DNA from: Rhodoferax sp.
GTDB taxonomy: Bacteria; Pseudomonadota; Gammaproteobacteria; Burkholderiales; Burkholderiaceae_C
Assembly: GCF_011391645.1 (NCBI RefSeq)
Contig: NZ_JAABQC010000011.1
Location: 1-42,302, forward strand
Length of the DNA: 42,302 nucleotides
Direction: 5' to 3'
The position numbers and the translations under genes were made by a program. Below, piece after piece: positions 21,095-29,463 of the stretch (position 1 is its first letter; each line of letters starts with the position of its first letter). The notes beneath the pieces are model-generated. The model worked only from the letters and a program-made list of their open reading frames with translations. It was not told the DNA's origin and searched no databases.

Positions 21095-22275
21095 TCGAAT
21101 TCAAGCTGCCCTCGCTGGGTGCCGACATGGACGAAGGCACGCTGCTGGCCTGGCACGTCAAGCCCGGCGACGCGGTCAGGCGCGGCCAGGTGGTGGCGGT
21201 GGTGGACACCTCCAAGGCCGCCGTGGATGTTGAAATCTGGCATGACGGCGTGCTGCATGAATTGTTGGTGCCGGTGGGTGCCAAAGTGCCGGTCAACACC
21301 GTGCTGGCCACGCTGCTGGCGCCGGGTGAGGTGACGCCAGCGCCGGTGGTGGCGGGCGCCGTGGCAGCCGCCGCGCCAGTGCCGGGCAAGTTGCGCGCGC
21401 CAGAAGCCGCCACACCCGCGCCAACAACGCGCCATCCGGTGTCACCTTCTGCGCGCCGCCGGGCGAAGGAACTCGGTATCAACCCCGACAGCCTGGCTGG
21501 CACCGGCGCCCAGGGTTCGGTCACGCTGGCCGACGTCGAGGCGGCAGCCAAGGCGGTGCCGGCGCCAGCCGTTGCGGTGGCGCCAGCCCCCGACCGGCAA
21601 CTGGAGATGCGCAAGGCGATTGCCGCCGCCATGAGCCGCTCCAAGCGCGAGATTCCGCACTATTACCTGGCCGAGACCATTCCCATGAAAAACGCGCTGG
21701 ACTGGCTGCAGCAGCGCAACGCGGGCCAGCCCATCACCGAGCGCATCCTCACCGCTGCGCTGCTGCTCAAGGCGGTGGCCGCGGCGCTCAATCGCACGCC
21801 CGAGCTCAATGGTTTTTACCGTGACGGCCAATTTGAAGCCAGCGCCGCCGTGCATGCCGGCGTGGCGATTTCGCTGCGCGGTGGCGGGTTGGTGGCGCCG
21901 GCGCTGCACGATGCGGGCAGCAAGCCGCTGGCGCAACTGATGCGCGAGCTGGCCGACTTGGTCAAGCGAAGCCGCGCCGGTTCGCTGCGCAGCTCCGAGA
22001 TGAGCGACCCCACCATCACCATCACCAATCTGGGCGAGCAAAGCGTGCAGTCGGTGTTTGGTGTGATTTACCCGCCGCAGGTGGCCTTGGTGGGTTTTGG
22101 CAGCATTGCTGAACGGCCCTGGGTCGATGGCGGCAAGCTGGTCTCAATGCCGCTGCTGTGCGCCACGCTGGCCGCCGACCACCGCGCCTCCGACGGCCAC
22201 CGGGGTGCCCTGTTTCTGGCAGAGCTGCGCGACCTGTTGCAAGAGCCGCAAACGCTGGCAGGGGATTTAGCGTGA
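21091..22275 (+). CDS. dihydrolipoamide acyltransferase E2 component
   Basis: Lipoyl domain with [14 protein letters not shown], peripheral subunit-binding domain ([33 protein letters not shown]), catalytic DHRASDG motif. Confidence 0.93.
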   Translation: MIEFKLPSLGADMDEGTLLAWHVKPGDAVRRGQVVAVVDTSKAAVDVEIWHDGVLHELLVPVGAKVPVNTVLATLLAPGEVTPAPVVAGAVAAAAPVPGKLRAPEAATPAPTTRHPVSPSARRRAKELGINPDSLAGTGAQGSVTLADVEAAAKAVPAPAVAVAPAPDRQLEMRKAIAAAMSRSKREIPHYYLAETIPMKNALDWLQQRNAGQPITERILTAALLLKAVAAALNRTPELNGFYRDGQFEASAAVHAGVAISLRGGGLVAPALHDAGSKPLAQLMRELADLVKRSRAGSLRSSEMSDPTITITNLGEQSVQSVFGVIYPPQVALVGFGSIAERPWVDGGKLVSMPLLCATLAADHRASDGHRGALFLAELRDLLQEPQTLAGDLA

Positions 22276-22327
22276 ACTGCCGAGGCCCGACATCCCCCGC
22301 CGCGATTGCCTTTTGGAGCACCATCTT

Positions 22328-22579
22328 ATGACCCCTACCCATGAAACGCCCGCTACCACCGTCATGACCTTGCTGCGCGCCATTGCGCCAGAAATCGAGC
22401 CCGACGCGCTCAATTTTGCGCGGCCCCTGCGCAGCCAGGTCGATCTGGACTCGATGGACTGGCTCAACTTTCTGGTCAGCCTGAGCGAGCGCTTCAGGTT
22501 GGCGATCCCCGAAGCGGATTACGCCCGGCTGGTGACGTTCAACGACGTGCTCGACTATCTGGATGGCAAAAGAGGGTAG
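22328..22579 (+). CDS. stand-alone acyl carrier protein-like protein
   Basis: ~83 aa; phosphopantetheine-site motif DLDSMDWLNFLVSLSERFRLAIPEADYARLVTFNDVLDYL. Confidence 0.82.
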   Translation: MTPTHETPATTVMTLLRAIAPEIEPDALNFARPLRSQVDLDSMDWLNFLVSLSERFRLAIPEADYARLVTFNDVLDYLDGKRG

Positions 22580-23223
22580 GGCGCCTTGCGCCCCACCGTT
22601 TGCGACAGCAAAACTTGTTGTTCGGTGCCCAGCCCCATGGCTTTGGTTAGCGCATCGCGGTCGAGCCAGGCTCGGATCACGGTGGCCAGATCTTCCGCTG
22701 CGCAATACAGGTAAACGTTTTGCGCCATGGCACCGGCGCAGGTGTAGGCATAGGCCATGCGCTGCGCCACCGGCACCAGTTTCATGCGTGAGAAGTCGGC
22801 CACCATGATCAGGTCGAGTGGCGCGCTGTCAACAAAGTCCTGGTAGCCGGTAACGCGGCGCACATCGGCGGCGCACACCAGATGCAGCGCATGCCCCAGC
22901 GCAGCGTAGCGGTACAAGCCGGTGGGCAGCGCCACATAGACATCCACCTCCTGCGCATTCAGCGCGCTGGGCGCGGTGCGTCCGCCCAGTGCTGGGCGGT
23001 TCAGCCCCGCCGCCGCCCACAGCAGGTTCGACAGCACGGGCAGCGGCAGCGGGTCTGGCGCAAACTCGCGCTGCGACTGGCGCCGTGCCAGCGCCTGCAT
23101 CAGCGGCATGCCGCCGCTGGTGTTGGCTTCTGGCAGGACGATGGTGTCCACCGCGTTGCCCTCGGCGGGCTCGGGCTGGAGTTTTCCGAGCAGGCCAAGA
23201 GCCAGTTTGGTCAGGGTATTCAT
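22555..23223 (-). CDS. SagB/ThcOx-type nitroreductase-family flavoprotein
   Basis: LPEANTSGGMPLMQALARRQSQREFAPDPLPLPVLSNLLWAAAGLNRP...TAPSALNAQEVDVYVAL; its 3' end overlaps the acyl carrier gene convergently by 25 bp. Confidence 0.87.
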   Translation of the reverse strand: MNTLTKLALGLLGKLQPEPAEGNAVDTIVLPEANTSGGMPLMQALARRQSQREFAPDPLPLPVLSNLLWAAAGLNRPALGGRTAPSALNAQEVDVYVALPTGLYRYAALGHALHLVCAADVRRVTGYQDFVDSAPLDLIMVADFSRMKLVPVAQRMAYAYTCAGAMAQNVYLYCAAEDLATVIRAWLDRDALTKAMGLGTEQQVLLSQTVGRKAPYPLLPSR

Positions 23224-23256
23224 GGTGCTTGCAGTTGCTGGCAGCGACTGGCCGGA

Positions 23257-23682
23257 CTACTGAATGGCCAGTTTTTTGGCAGCCGCACCGGCCTTCTTGG
23301 GCAACTCCAGGGTCAGCACGCCATTTTCATACTTGGCCACCGCCTTGGCATCGTCCACGTCCTGCGACAGGGTAAAGACGCGCGACACCGTGCCGTAGTA
23401 GCGCTCGCTGCGCACCACCTTGCCTTTTTCCTTGACGTCCTTTTCGCGCCGGGCCTCGGCGTCGATGTGCACGCGGTTGCCGTCAATGCGCACATTGATG
23501 TCTTCTTTTTTGACGCCGGGCAGGTCGGCGTGCACCTTGAAGGCATCGTCGTTCTCGACCACGTCAAGCTTGATGTCGAGTTCGTCGCCGCTGCCAGAGA
23601 TGCGCAAGGGTGCCAGAAAACCGCGAAACACCGATTCAAACGGGTCTTTCATGGAGGTATCAAGCACGCTCAGTTTGTTCAT
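23257..23682 (-). CDS. Hsp20/alpha-crystallin small heat shock protein
   Basis: DIKLDVVENDDAFKVHADLPGVKKEDINVRIDGNRVHIDAEARRE...SRVFTLSQDVDDAKAVAKYENGVLTLELPKK. Confidence 0.93.
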   Translation of the reverse strand: MNKLSVLDTSMKDPFESVFRGFLAPLRISGSGDELDIKLDVVENDDAFKVHADLPGVKKEDINVRIDGNRVHIDAEARREKDVKEKGKVVRSERYYGTVSRVFTLSQDVDDAKAVAKYENGVLTLELPKKAGAAAKKLAIQ

Positions 23683-23772
23683 GGTGTGTCCTCCAAAAGT
23701 TGAAAATATGCTGAACCCTGGCGGTTTGCCAGTGCAGCGCTTTCAGAATATGGGCCGGACATGGCCGCGCAG

Positions 23773-23786
23773 ATGACAATTCTCAA
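23773..23786. promoter_or_regulatory. degenerate FNR/FixK-like dyad ATGAC-AATT-CTCAA upstream of hsp20
   Basis: TGA-N6-TCA core retained; minus-strand TATTCT (23750-23745) lies at class-II-like -10 spacing; hsp20 ATG at 23682. Confidence 0.35.
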
Positions 23787-23938
23787 TTCGGGCGCAAACT
23801 GTGCGCTGTTTTTGGCAAAACTGCCGCTGCACCACTTTCGCCCGGCCGGACTCTCATGTAAGAATTCGATCCAAACTGTGCCGGAGCCCAATATGAAAAG
23901 CATTGCTTGCCAAGTCTGCCCTTCGTGGAGCAGCCCAA

Positions 23939-25048
23939 ATGAACGCACATTCTGAGACAGATGCCCCTGCGGTGGCCGGCGAAGCTGCCGGGCGCGATCA
24001 GGACATGCTCGGCGCCGTGCTCAAGCTGGTTCCCGATGCCGTCATCGGCACCGATGCCGAGGGTGCCATCACGCTGTTCAACGCCGCGGCAGAACACATC
24101 TTCGGGCGCAGCAGTGCCAGCGTGCAAGGCCAGCCGGTCGAGATCCTGATTCCCGCGCGCCTGCGCATGGGGCATCACGAGGCGCACGAACACTTTGTCA
24201 AGTCCGGCTCCGACCCCCGCATGATGGGTTTGCGCCGGGTCAAGGGCTTGCGCGCCGATGGCCAGGAGATTGACCTCGAGGCTTTCATGAGCCATGTGAA
24301 CCTGCCGCAGGGGCCAAGCGCCCTGATCAGCATGCACGATGTCACCAACCGCCTGCAGGCCGACGTGCAGTTGCAGCACTCGCGCTCCCAACTCGCCGAG
24401 CTGACCCGCAAGCTGATGACGCAGGAGCGGGTGCTGGTCAAGCGCCTGGCCCAGGTGCTGCATGACCAGCTCGGACAGACGCTGGCCGCCATCCGGATGT
24501 GCCATGAAACCATCCTGTCGATTGAGCTGGCGCAGACACCAGCCGAATACCAACACCTGCAGGTGCGCCTGGGCAGCCTCATCGGGCAGGCGATTGCGCA
24601 GGTGAGGCAGGTGCTGGTTGACATTCGCCCCCCGTTGCTGGATGAACAGGGGCTTTGTGTTGCGCTTGACAACGAGTTGCGCAACCGCGCGCTGGCGGTG
24701 CCGCAAGTTGACATCACCATCCATGTGCCGCACCGGCTGGAGCTGATGCGCTGGCCGCACGAGGTCGAATACGCGGCCTTCATGGTGGTGCGCGAGGCGG
24801 TTGAAAATTCGCTGCGCCATTCCGGCGCAGGCGCCATCACGGTGGAGGTGAAGGGGGGCGTTTTGGCGCTCGACATCACGGTGGCCGACGACGGTGTGGG
24901 GCTGCCCGAGGCCGCCGGCTCGGGTGCCGGGCACCTGGGCATTCTGGGCATGCAGGAGCGCGCCCAGGCGGTGGGCGCCAAGGTGACCATCGGGCGCGGC
25001 CAAAGCGCCGGCACGCTGGTCACGTTTCATTGGCAGTGCCTGTCATGA
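23939..25048 (+). CDS. PAS-domain sensor histidine kinase (HisKA_3/NarX-DegS type)
   Basis: PAS domain (LVPDAVIGTDAEGAITLFNAAAEHIFGRS...HHEAHEHFVKSGSDPRMMGLRRVKGLRADGQ), H-box RLAQVLHDQLGQTLAAIR, HATPase DDGVGLPEAAGSGAGHLGILGMQERA. Confidence 0.93.
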   Translation: MNAHSETDAPAVAGEAAGRDQDMLGAVLKLVPDAVIGTDAEGAITLFNAAAEHIFGRSSASVQGQPVEILIPARLRMGHHEAHEHFVKSGSDPRMMGLRRVKGLRADGQEIDLEAFMSHVNLPQGPSALISMHDVTNRLQADVQLQHSRSQLAELTRKLMTQERVLVKRLAQVLHDQLGQTLAAIRMCHETILSIELAQTPAEYQHLQVRLGSLIGQAIAQVRQVLVDIRPPLLDEQGLCVALDNELRNRALAVPQVDITIHVPHRLELMRWPHEVEYAAFMVVREAVENSLRHSGAGAITVEVKGGVLALDITVADDGVGLPEAAGSGAGHLGILGMQERAQAVGAKVTIGRGQSAGTLVTFHWQCLS

Positions 25049-25713
25049 CCGCGCTCTACCTTGTGGACGACCATCAAATCATGCGCGATGGGCTGCGCGT
25101 TTTGCTTGAGGCGCGGGGCCACACGGTGGTGGGAGAGTCGGCCGACCCCACCCAGGCTTTGGCCGACCTGATGCGCCTGCGCCCCGAAGTGCTGCTGCTC
25201 GACCTGAACCTGGGCGAGCGCTCGGGGTTGGAGTTGCAAGCCGAGTTGCAGCGCCGGCGGCTGCCTGTTCGCACTGTGGTGTTGACCATGTCGGCCCAGC
25301 CCCACCAGGTGGCTGAAGCGCTGCGCCTGGGTGCCAGTGGCTATGTGCTCAAGGGTTCTCCGGCCACTGAACTCATGACCGCCATTGCAGCTTCGGTGCA
25401 AGGCAAGAGGTTTCTTGGCACTGATGTGGCCGACCTGGCCATGGAAGCCTTCACCCAGCACGACGATGATCCGCTGAGCCTGCTGTCGCCGCGCGAGCGG
25501 CAAATCATCCTGATGGTGGTTGAGGGGCACTCCAGCTCGGCCATTGGCACCGCGCTGCATTTGTCGCCCAAGACCGTGGCCACCTACCGTAGCCGCCTGA
25601 TGAAAAAGCTCGGCGTGTCGGATGTGCCCAACCTGGTGCGGCTGGCGGTGCGCCACAAGCTGATCGACACTGACTATGCCGGCCCGCACAACCGGCGCCT
25701 ATCCGACATGTAA
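25045..25713 (+). CDS. NarL/FixJ-family response regulator
   Basis: Receiver ALYLVDDHQIMRDGLRVLLEARG, VLLLDLNLGERSG, LuxR HTH LSPRERQIILMVVEGHSSSAIGTALHLSPKTVATYRSRLMKKLGV; ATGA overlap with the kinase stop. Confidence 0.94.
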   Translation: MTALYLVDDHQIMRDGLRVLLEARGHTVVGESADPTQALADLMRLRPEVLLLDLNLGERSGLELQAELQRRRLPVRTVVLTMSAQPHQVAEALRLGASGYVLKGSPATELMTAIAASVQGKRFLGTDVADLAMEAFTQHDDDPLSLLSPRERQIILMVVEGHSSSAIGTALHLSPKTVATYRSRLMKKLGVSDVPNLVRLAVRHKLIDTDYAGPHNRRLSDM

Positions 25714-25796
25714 GCGGCTTTTGGCGGCTTTCAGCGCAATTTGTCCACGCTTGCTGGCATCAGCAATCCAACTCTCCCTACAGACGATCCCGCTTG

Positions 25797-25816
25797 GCTG
25801 ACCTAAAGTTGTCAGC
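25797..25816. promoter_or_regulatory. inverted repeat GCTGAC-N8-GTCAGC upstream of the Crp/Fnr gene
   Basis: Perfect 6-bp arms at 25797-25802 and 25811-25816. A second dyad TTGCTG-GCAT-CAGCAA lies at 25751-25766 in the same intergenic region. Confidence 0.35.
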
Positions 25817-25882
25817 AGGGTTTGGCCATGTCGCCCGCCGGGCGCGGTCACCTGAAAAATAATCTGGAAAGAGGGGCTTTTC

Positions 25883-26647
25883 ATGTTGGACTTTCAGACT
25901 CAGGCGCAAGCCACCGCTGCGCTGTGGCAACCCAGGACAAGCCGCCGCACTTCGACACCCAAAAGCGACGAGCGGTACTCCACCTTGCAGGAACTCAAGA
26001 CCCTGTTGCAATACGAGGACCACCAGCACAATGACAATCAGGGCGACCTGTTTCGCCGTCGTCGCCTGAAAGAGGGGCAGTCGGCTTTGATGATGGGCCA
26101 GCCGTTTGACGGCCTGTATGTGGTGCGGCTCGGCACCCTCAAGAGTCTGATCACCAATGCCGATGGCGGCATGCATGTGCTGTCGTTTCCCATGAAAGGC
26201 AATTTGCTGGGCTTTGACGGCATCTACAAAAACAGCTACATGAGTGATGTGGTGGCGCTGACCGATTGCGACCTGATCCGCATCCCGGCCTCCGAGCTGT
26301 TCTCGTCCCAAAGAAACAACAACCATCTGGAGCACATGGCCTACTGGGCCAGCAGCCGCGAAATCACCCAGGAACAAATGGCCTATTCATTGACACGGTC
26401 GGTCAGGTCCGAGGCGCGGGTGGCGCGCTTCCTGCAGTCCATGTCACAGCGCTTTGCCAGCCTGGGTTACTCGCCCAACCGCTTTATTCTGCCCATGACC
26501 CGGCGCGACATCGGCCATCACCTGAGCGTGACGGTGGAAACCGTCAGCCGGGCGTTTTCGGCCCTGGTGCAGCTCGGCATCATCACGGTGTATTTCCGTG
26601 AGATCAATATTTTGTCGCACGACGCCTTGTGCAGCTTCGACAAGTAA
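25883..26647 (+). CDS. Crp/Fnr-family transcriptional regulator, FixK-like (no N-terminal cysteine cluster)
   Basis: cNMP-like fold (LKEGQSALMMGQPFDGLYVVRLGTLKSL) and FNR-type HTH MTRRDIGHHLSVTVETVSRAFSALVQLGIITV with an E--SR recognition helix; no Cys in the N-terminal ~120 aa. Confidence 0.9.
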   Translation: MLDFQTQAQATAALWQPRTSRRTSTPKSDERYSTLQELKTLLQYEDHQHNDNQGDLFRRRRLKEGQSALMMGQPFDGLYVVRLGTLKSLITNADGGMHVLSFPMKGNLLGFDGIYKNSYMSDVVALTDCDLIRIPASELFSSQRNNNHLEHMAYWASSREITQEQMAYSLTRSVRSEARVARFLQSMSQRFASLGYSPNRFILPMTRRDIGHHLSVTVETVSRAFSALVQLGIITVYFREINILSHDALCSFDK

Positions 26648-26826
26648 CCGGCATCACCCACAAACCGACCTGCAGCCTTGATCCCCTTGGCTTGAATCGG
26701 CTGCGACTAATTTTTGGGCAGTGCCCGGGTGTTTTGCACCACGGCCGCCTGACTGCGCGTAAAATTTTGTTACAAAACGCCCCAAATCAGACCGGTCAAC
26801 CGAGAGCCACCCATGGGATTGAGTGA

Positions 26827-29463
26827 GTGAATAGCAACAACCTACCCGCTGCCAGCGCCGCTTTCCCCGTTGTGGGCATTGGGGCTTCGGCTGGCGGGCT
26901 GGTGGCGCTTGAGCAGTTTCTGTCGCACGTGCCGGAGCAATGCGGCCTGGCGGTGGTGGTGGTTCAGCACCGAGACCCGCACAACGAAGGCATGCTGGTG
27001 GAGCTGTTGCAGCGCCACACCCCCATGCCGGTGCAGCAGGTGCAAGACCAGATGCCGGTCGAGCCCAATCATGTTTATGTGATTCCACCCGGCCACGACA
27101 TGTCAATGATGCGCGGCGTGCTGCACCTGTTTGAGCCCACCGAGGCGCGTGGTTTGCGCCAACCCATTGATTTTTTCCTCAAGTCGCTCGCCGCCGACCG
27201 CCAGCACAACAGCATCGGTGTCATTTTGTCGGGCATGGGCTCCGACGGCACGGCCGGCTTGCGCGCCATCCGCCAGGCCGGCGGCGCCTCTTTTGCACAG
27301 GCGCCCGCCTCGGCCCAATTTGACAGCATGCCGCGCAGCGCGATGGCTGCCGATGTGGTGGACGTGGTGGCCCCGGCCGAAGAGCTGCCGGCCAGGGTGA
27401 TGGCGTTTGTCGGCCGCCTGCGTTTGGTGGGCGACGTGCAGGCCCAGGTCGAGGCCGAGTTTCAACGCACTGCGGCGGGTTTTCTGGACAAGATTCTGGT
27501 CCTGTTGCGCACCCACACCGGGCATGATTTTTCAGCCTACAAAAAAAACACCATCATGCGCCGCGTTGAGCGACGCATGGGCCTGCACCAGTTGCCCCGC
27601 ATCGACGACTACTTGCGCTACTTGCGTGAGAACCCCAGTGAAGTGGACTTGCTGCTGGCCGAACTGTTGATTGGTGTCACCAGTTTCTTTCGCGACCCGC
27701 CGGTGTGGGAGCAGGTCAGGCGCGAAGTGCTGCCGGCGCTGCAGGCCAACCACCCGGACGGCGCCATGCTGCGCGCCTGGGTGGCCGGCTGCTCGACCGG
27801 CGAGGAGGCCTACACGCTGGCCATGCTGTTTCGTGAGTCGCTGGACCAGGTCGATGTGTCGCAGCGCTACAAATTGCTGGTATTCGCCTCCGACCTCGAC
27901 CAGGATGCCATTGCCCGGGCGCGCAGCGGCGTTTACCCGGCGAGCATCGCTGCTGACGTGTCTGATGAGCGGCTCAAGCGGTTTTTTGTGGCTGAGGCCT
28001 CGGGCTACCGGATCAGCAACGAGATTCGCGAGATGGTGATTTTTGCCGAGCAGAACGTCATTTTTGACCCGCCCTTCACCAAGCTCGATTTTTTGAGCTG
28101 CCGCAACCTGCTGATCTACTTGGAGCCCCAGCTGCAGGAAAAGCTGCTTCAGTTGTTTCACTTCAGCCTCAACCCCGGCGGCTGTTTGCTGCTGGGCAGT
28201 TCGGAGTCGGTGGGTGCCAGCAGTGTGCTGTTTTCACCCCTGCTGGGCAAGTCGCGCCTGTACCGCCGACTTGATGTGTCGGCACCCGTGCCGCTGGGCC
28301 TGGCTCCGGGCTTTGATTCAGCCGGCCAGCGCACGCTCGGGTTTGCCCTGCGTGCGCCAGGGGCGGCCATGGCGACCCCTCCCGACCTGCAATTGCTGGT
28401 GGAGCAACTGGTGCTGACGCAGTATGCGCCGGCAGCGTTGCTGGTGAGCAGCAAGGGCGAGATGCTTTATTTTTGCGGCAAAACCGGCAACTACCTGGAG
28501 CCCGCTGCGGGCAAACCCAACCTGAGCCTGTTTGCCGTGGCGCGCGACGGCATCAGGAGCGCCCTGGCCGAGGCGTTTTATCCGGCCGTGCGCGAGAACA
28601 AGGTCGCCAGGCTCAAGCGGATCAGGGTGGACAGCAGCAGCCCAGCCCGGTACGTGGACATTGTGGTGCAGCCGCTGAGCGAGCCACCCGCCCTGAAAGG
28701 CACGGTGCTGATTGTCTTCAAGGACATGGTTTCGCTGCGGCGGCTCAAGTTGCCCGCGCTCTCCGACGCAACCACGCCAGAGGGCCAGCGCATTGAGGCC
28801 GTGCTGAATGAGTTGCAGCACGCCCGTGAGGACGCCCGCAGCACCCGCGAAGAAATGCAGACCTCGCAGGAGGAGCTTAAATCGGCCAACGAGGAACTGC
28901 AGTCCATTAACGAAGAGCTGCAGTCCACCAACGAGGAGCTGACCACCTCCAAGGAAGAAATGCAGTCCATGAACGAGGAGCTGCAGACCATCAACCAGGA
29001 GATGCAGATCAAGGTGGCCGAGGTGTCGCGCGCCAGCAATGACATGCGCAACCTGCTCGACAGCACCGAAATTGCCGTGTTGTTTCTTGACGAGACACTG
29101 CGCGTGCGCCGCTTCACGCCCTCGACTGTCAAAATTTTCAAGCTGATCCCCGGCGACGCCGGGCGCCGCATCACCGACATCGTGTGCGACCTCGACTATG
29201 CCGGTTTGGCGGCCGACGCGCTGGAGGTGTCGCGCTCGCTGGTCTTCAGGGAAACCGATGTGCCGACCAACGACGGCCGCTGGTTCAAGGTGCGCATCAT
29301 GCCTTACCGCACCCATGACAACCGCATCGACGGGCTGGTGATCACCTTTGCCGACATCAGCGCCAGCAAGCAGCTGGAGGCTGAACTGCGCGACGCGCAA
29401 AGCCGCTTGCAGGGTTTGCCGCCGGTGCCGGGTTCTCACAAGGCGGGCCATGGTATTCCGTAA
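26827..29463 (+). CDS. CheB methylesterase-CheR methyltransferase fusion with coiled coil and PAS domain
   Basis: VVGIGASAGGLVALEQFLSHVP (CheB), VTSFFRDPPVWEQVRREVLPAL...WVAGCSTGEEAYTLAM (CheR), EELKSANEELQSINEELQSTNEELTTSKEEMQSMNEEL linker, then PAS. GTG start. Confidence 0.92.
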   Translation: MNSNNLPAASAAFPVVGIGASAGGLVALEQFLSHVPEQCGLAVVVVQHRDPHNEGMLVELLQRHTPMPVQQVQDQMPVEPNHVYVIPPGHDMSMMRGVLHLFEPTEARGLRQPIDFFLKSLAADRQHNSIGVILSGMGSDGTAGLRAIRQAGGASFAQAPASAQFDSMPRSAMAADVVDVVAPAEELPARVMAFVGRLRLVGDVQAQVEAEFQRTAAGFLDKILVLLRTHTGHDFSAYKKNTIMRRVERRMGLHQLPRIDDYLRYLRENPSEVDLLLAELLIGVTSFFRDPPVWEQVRREVLPALQANHPDGAMLRAWVAGCSTGEEAYTLAMLFRESLDQVDVSQRYKLLVFASDLDQDAIARARSGVYPASIAADVSDERLKRFFVAEASGYRISNEIREMVIFAEQNVIFDPPFTKLDFLSCRNLLIYLEPQLQEKLLQLFHFSLNPGGCLLLGSSESVGASSVLFSPLLGKSRLYRRLDVSAPVPLGLAPGFDSAGQRTLGFALRAPGAAMATPPDLQLLVEQLVLTQYAPAALLVSSKGEMLYFCGKTGNYLEPAAGKPNLSLFAVARDGIRSALAEAFYPAVRENKVARLKRIRVDSSSPARYVDIVVQPLSEPPALKGTVLIVFKDMVSLRRLKLPALSDATTPEGQRIEAVLNELQHAREDARSTREEMQTSQEELKSANEELQSINEELQSTNEELTTSKEEMQSMNEELQTINQEMQIKVAEVSRASNDMRNLLDSTEIAVLFLDETLRVRRFTPSTVKIFKLIPGDAGRRITDIVCDLDYAGLAADALEVSRSLVFRETDVPTNDGRWFKVRIMPYRTHDNRIDGLVITFADISASKQLEAELRDAQSRLQGLPPVPGSHKAGHGIP

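Noticed and set aside
26765-26777. TTTTGT-T-ACAAAA palindrome before the CheB/CheR gene
   Set aside because: Short AT-rich dyad; could be chance and matches no motif I can name confidently.
28840-29000. Tandem repeat-like DNA encoding EELQSxNEEL heptads
   Set aside because: Explained by the normal coiled-coil linker of CheB/CheR-PAS proteins.
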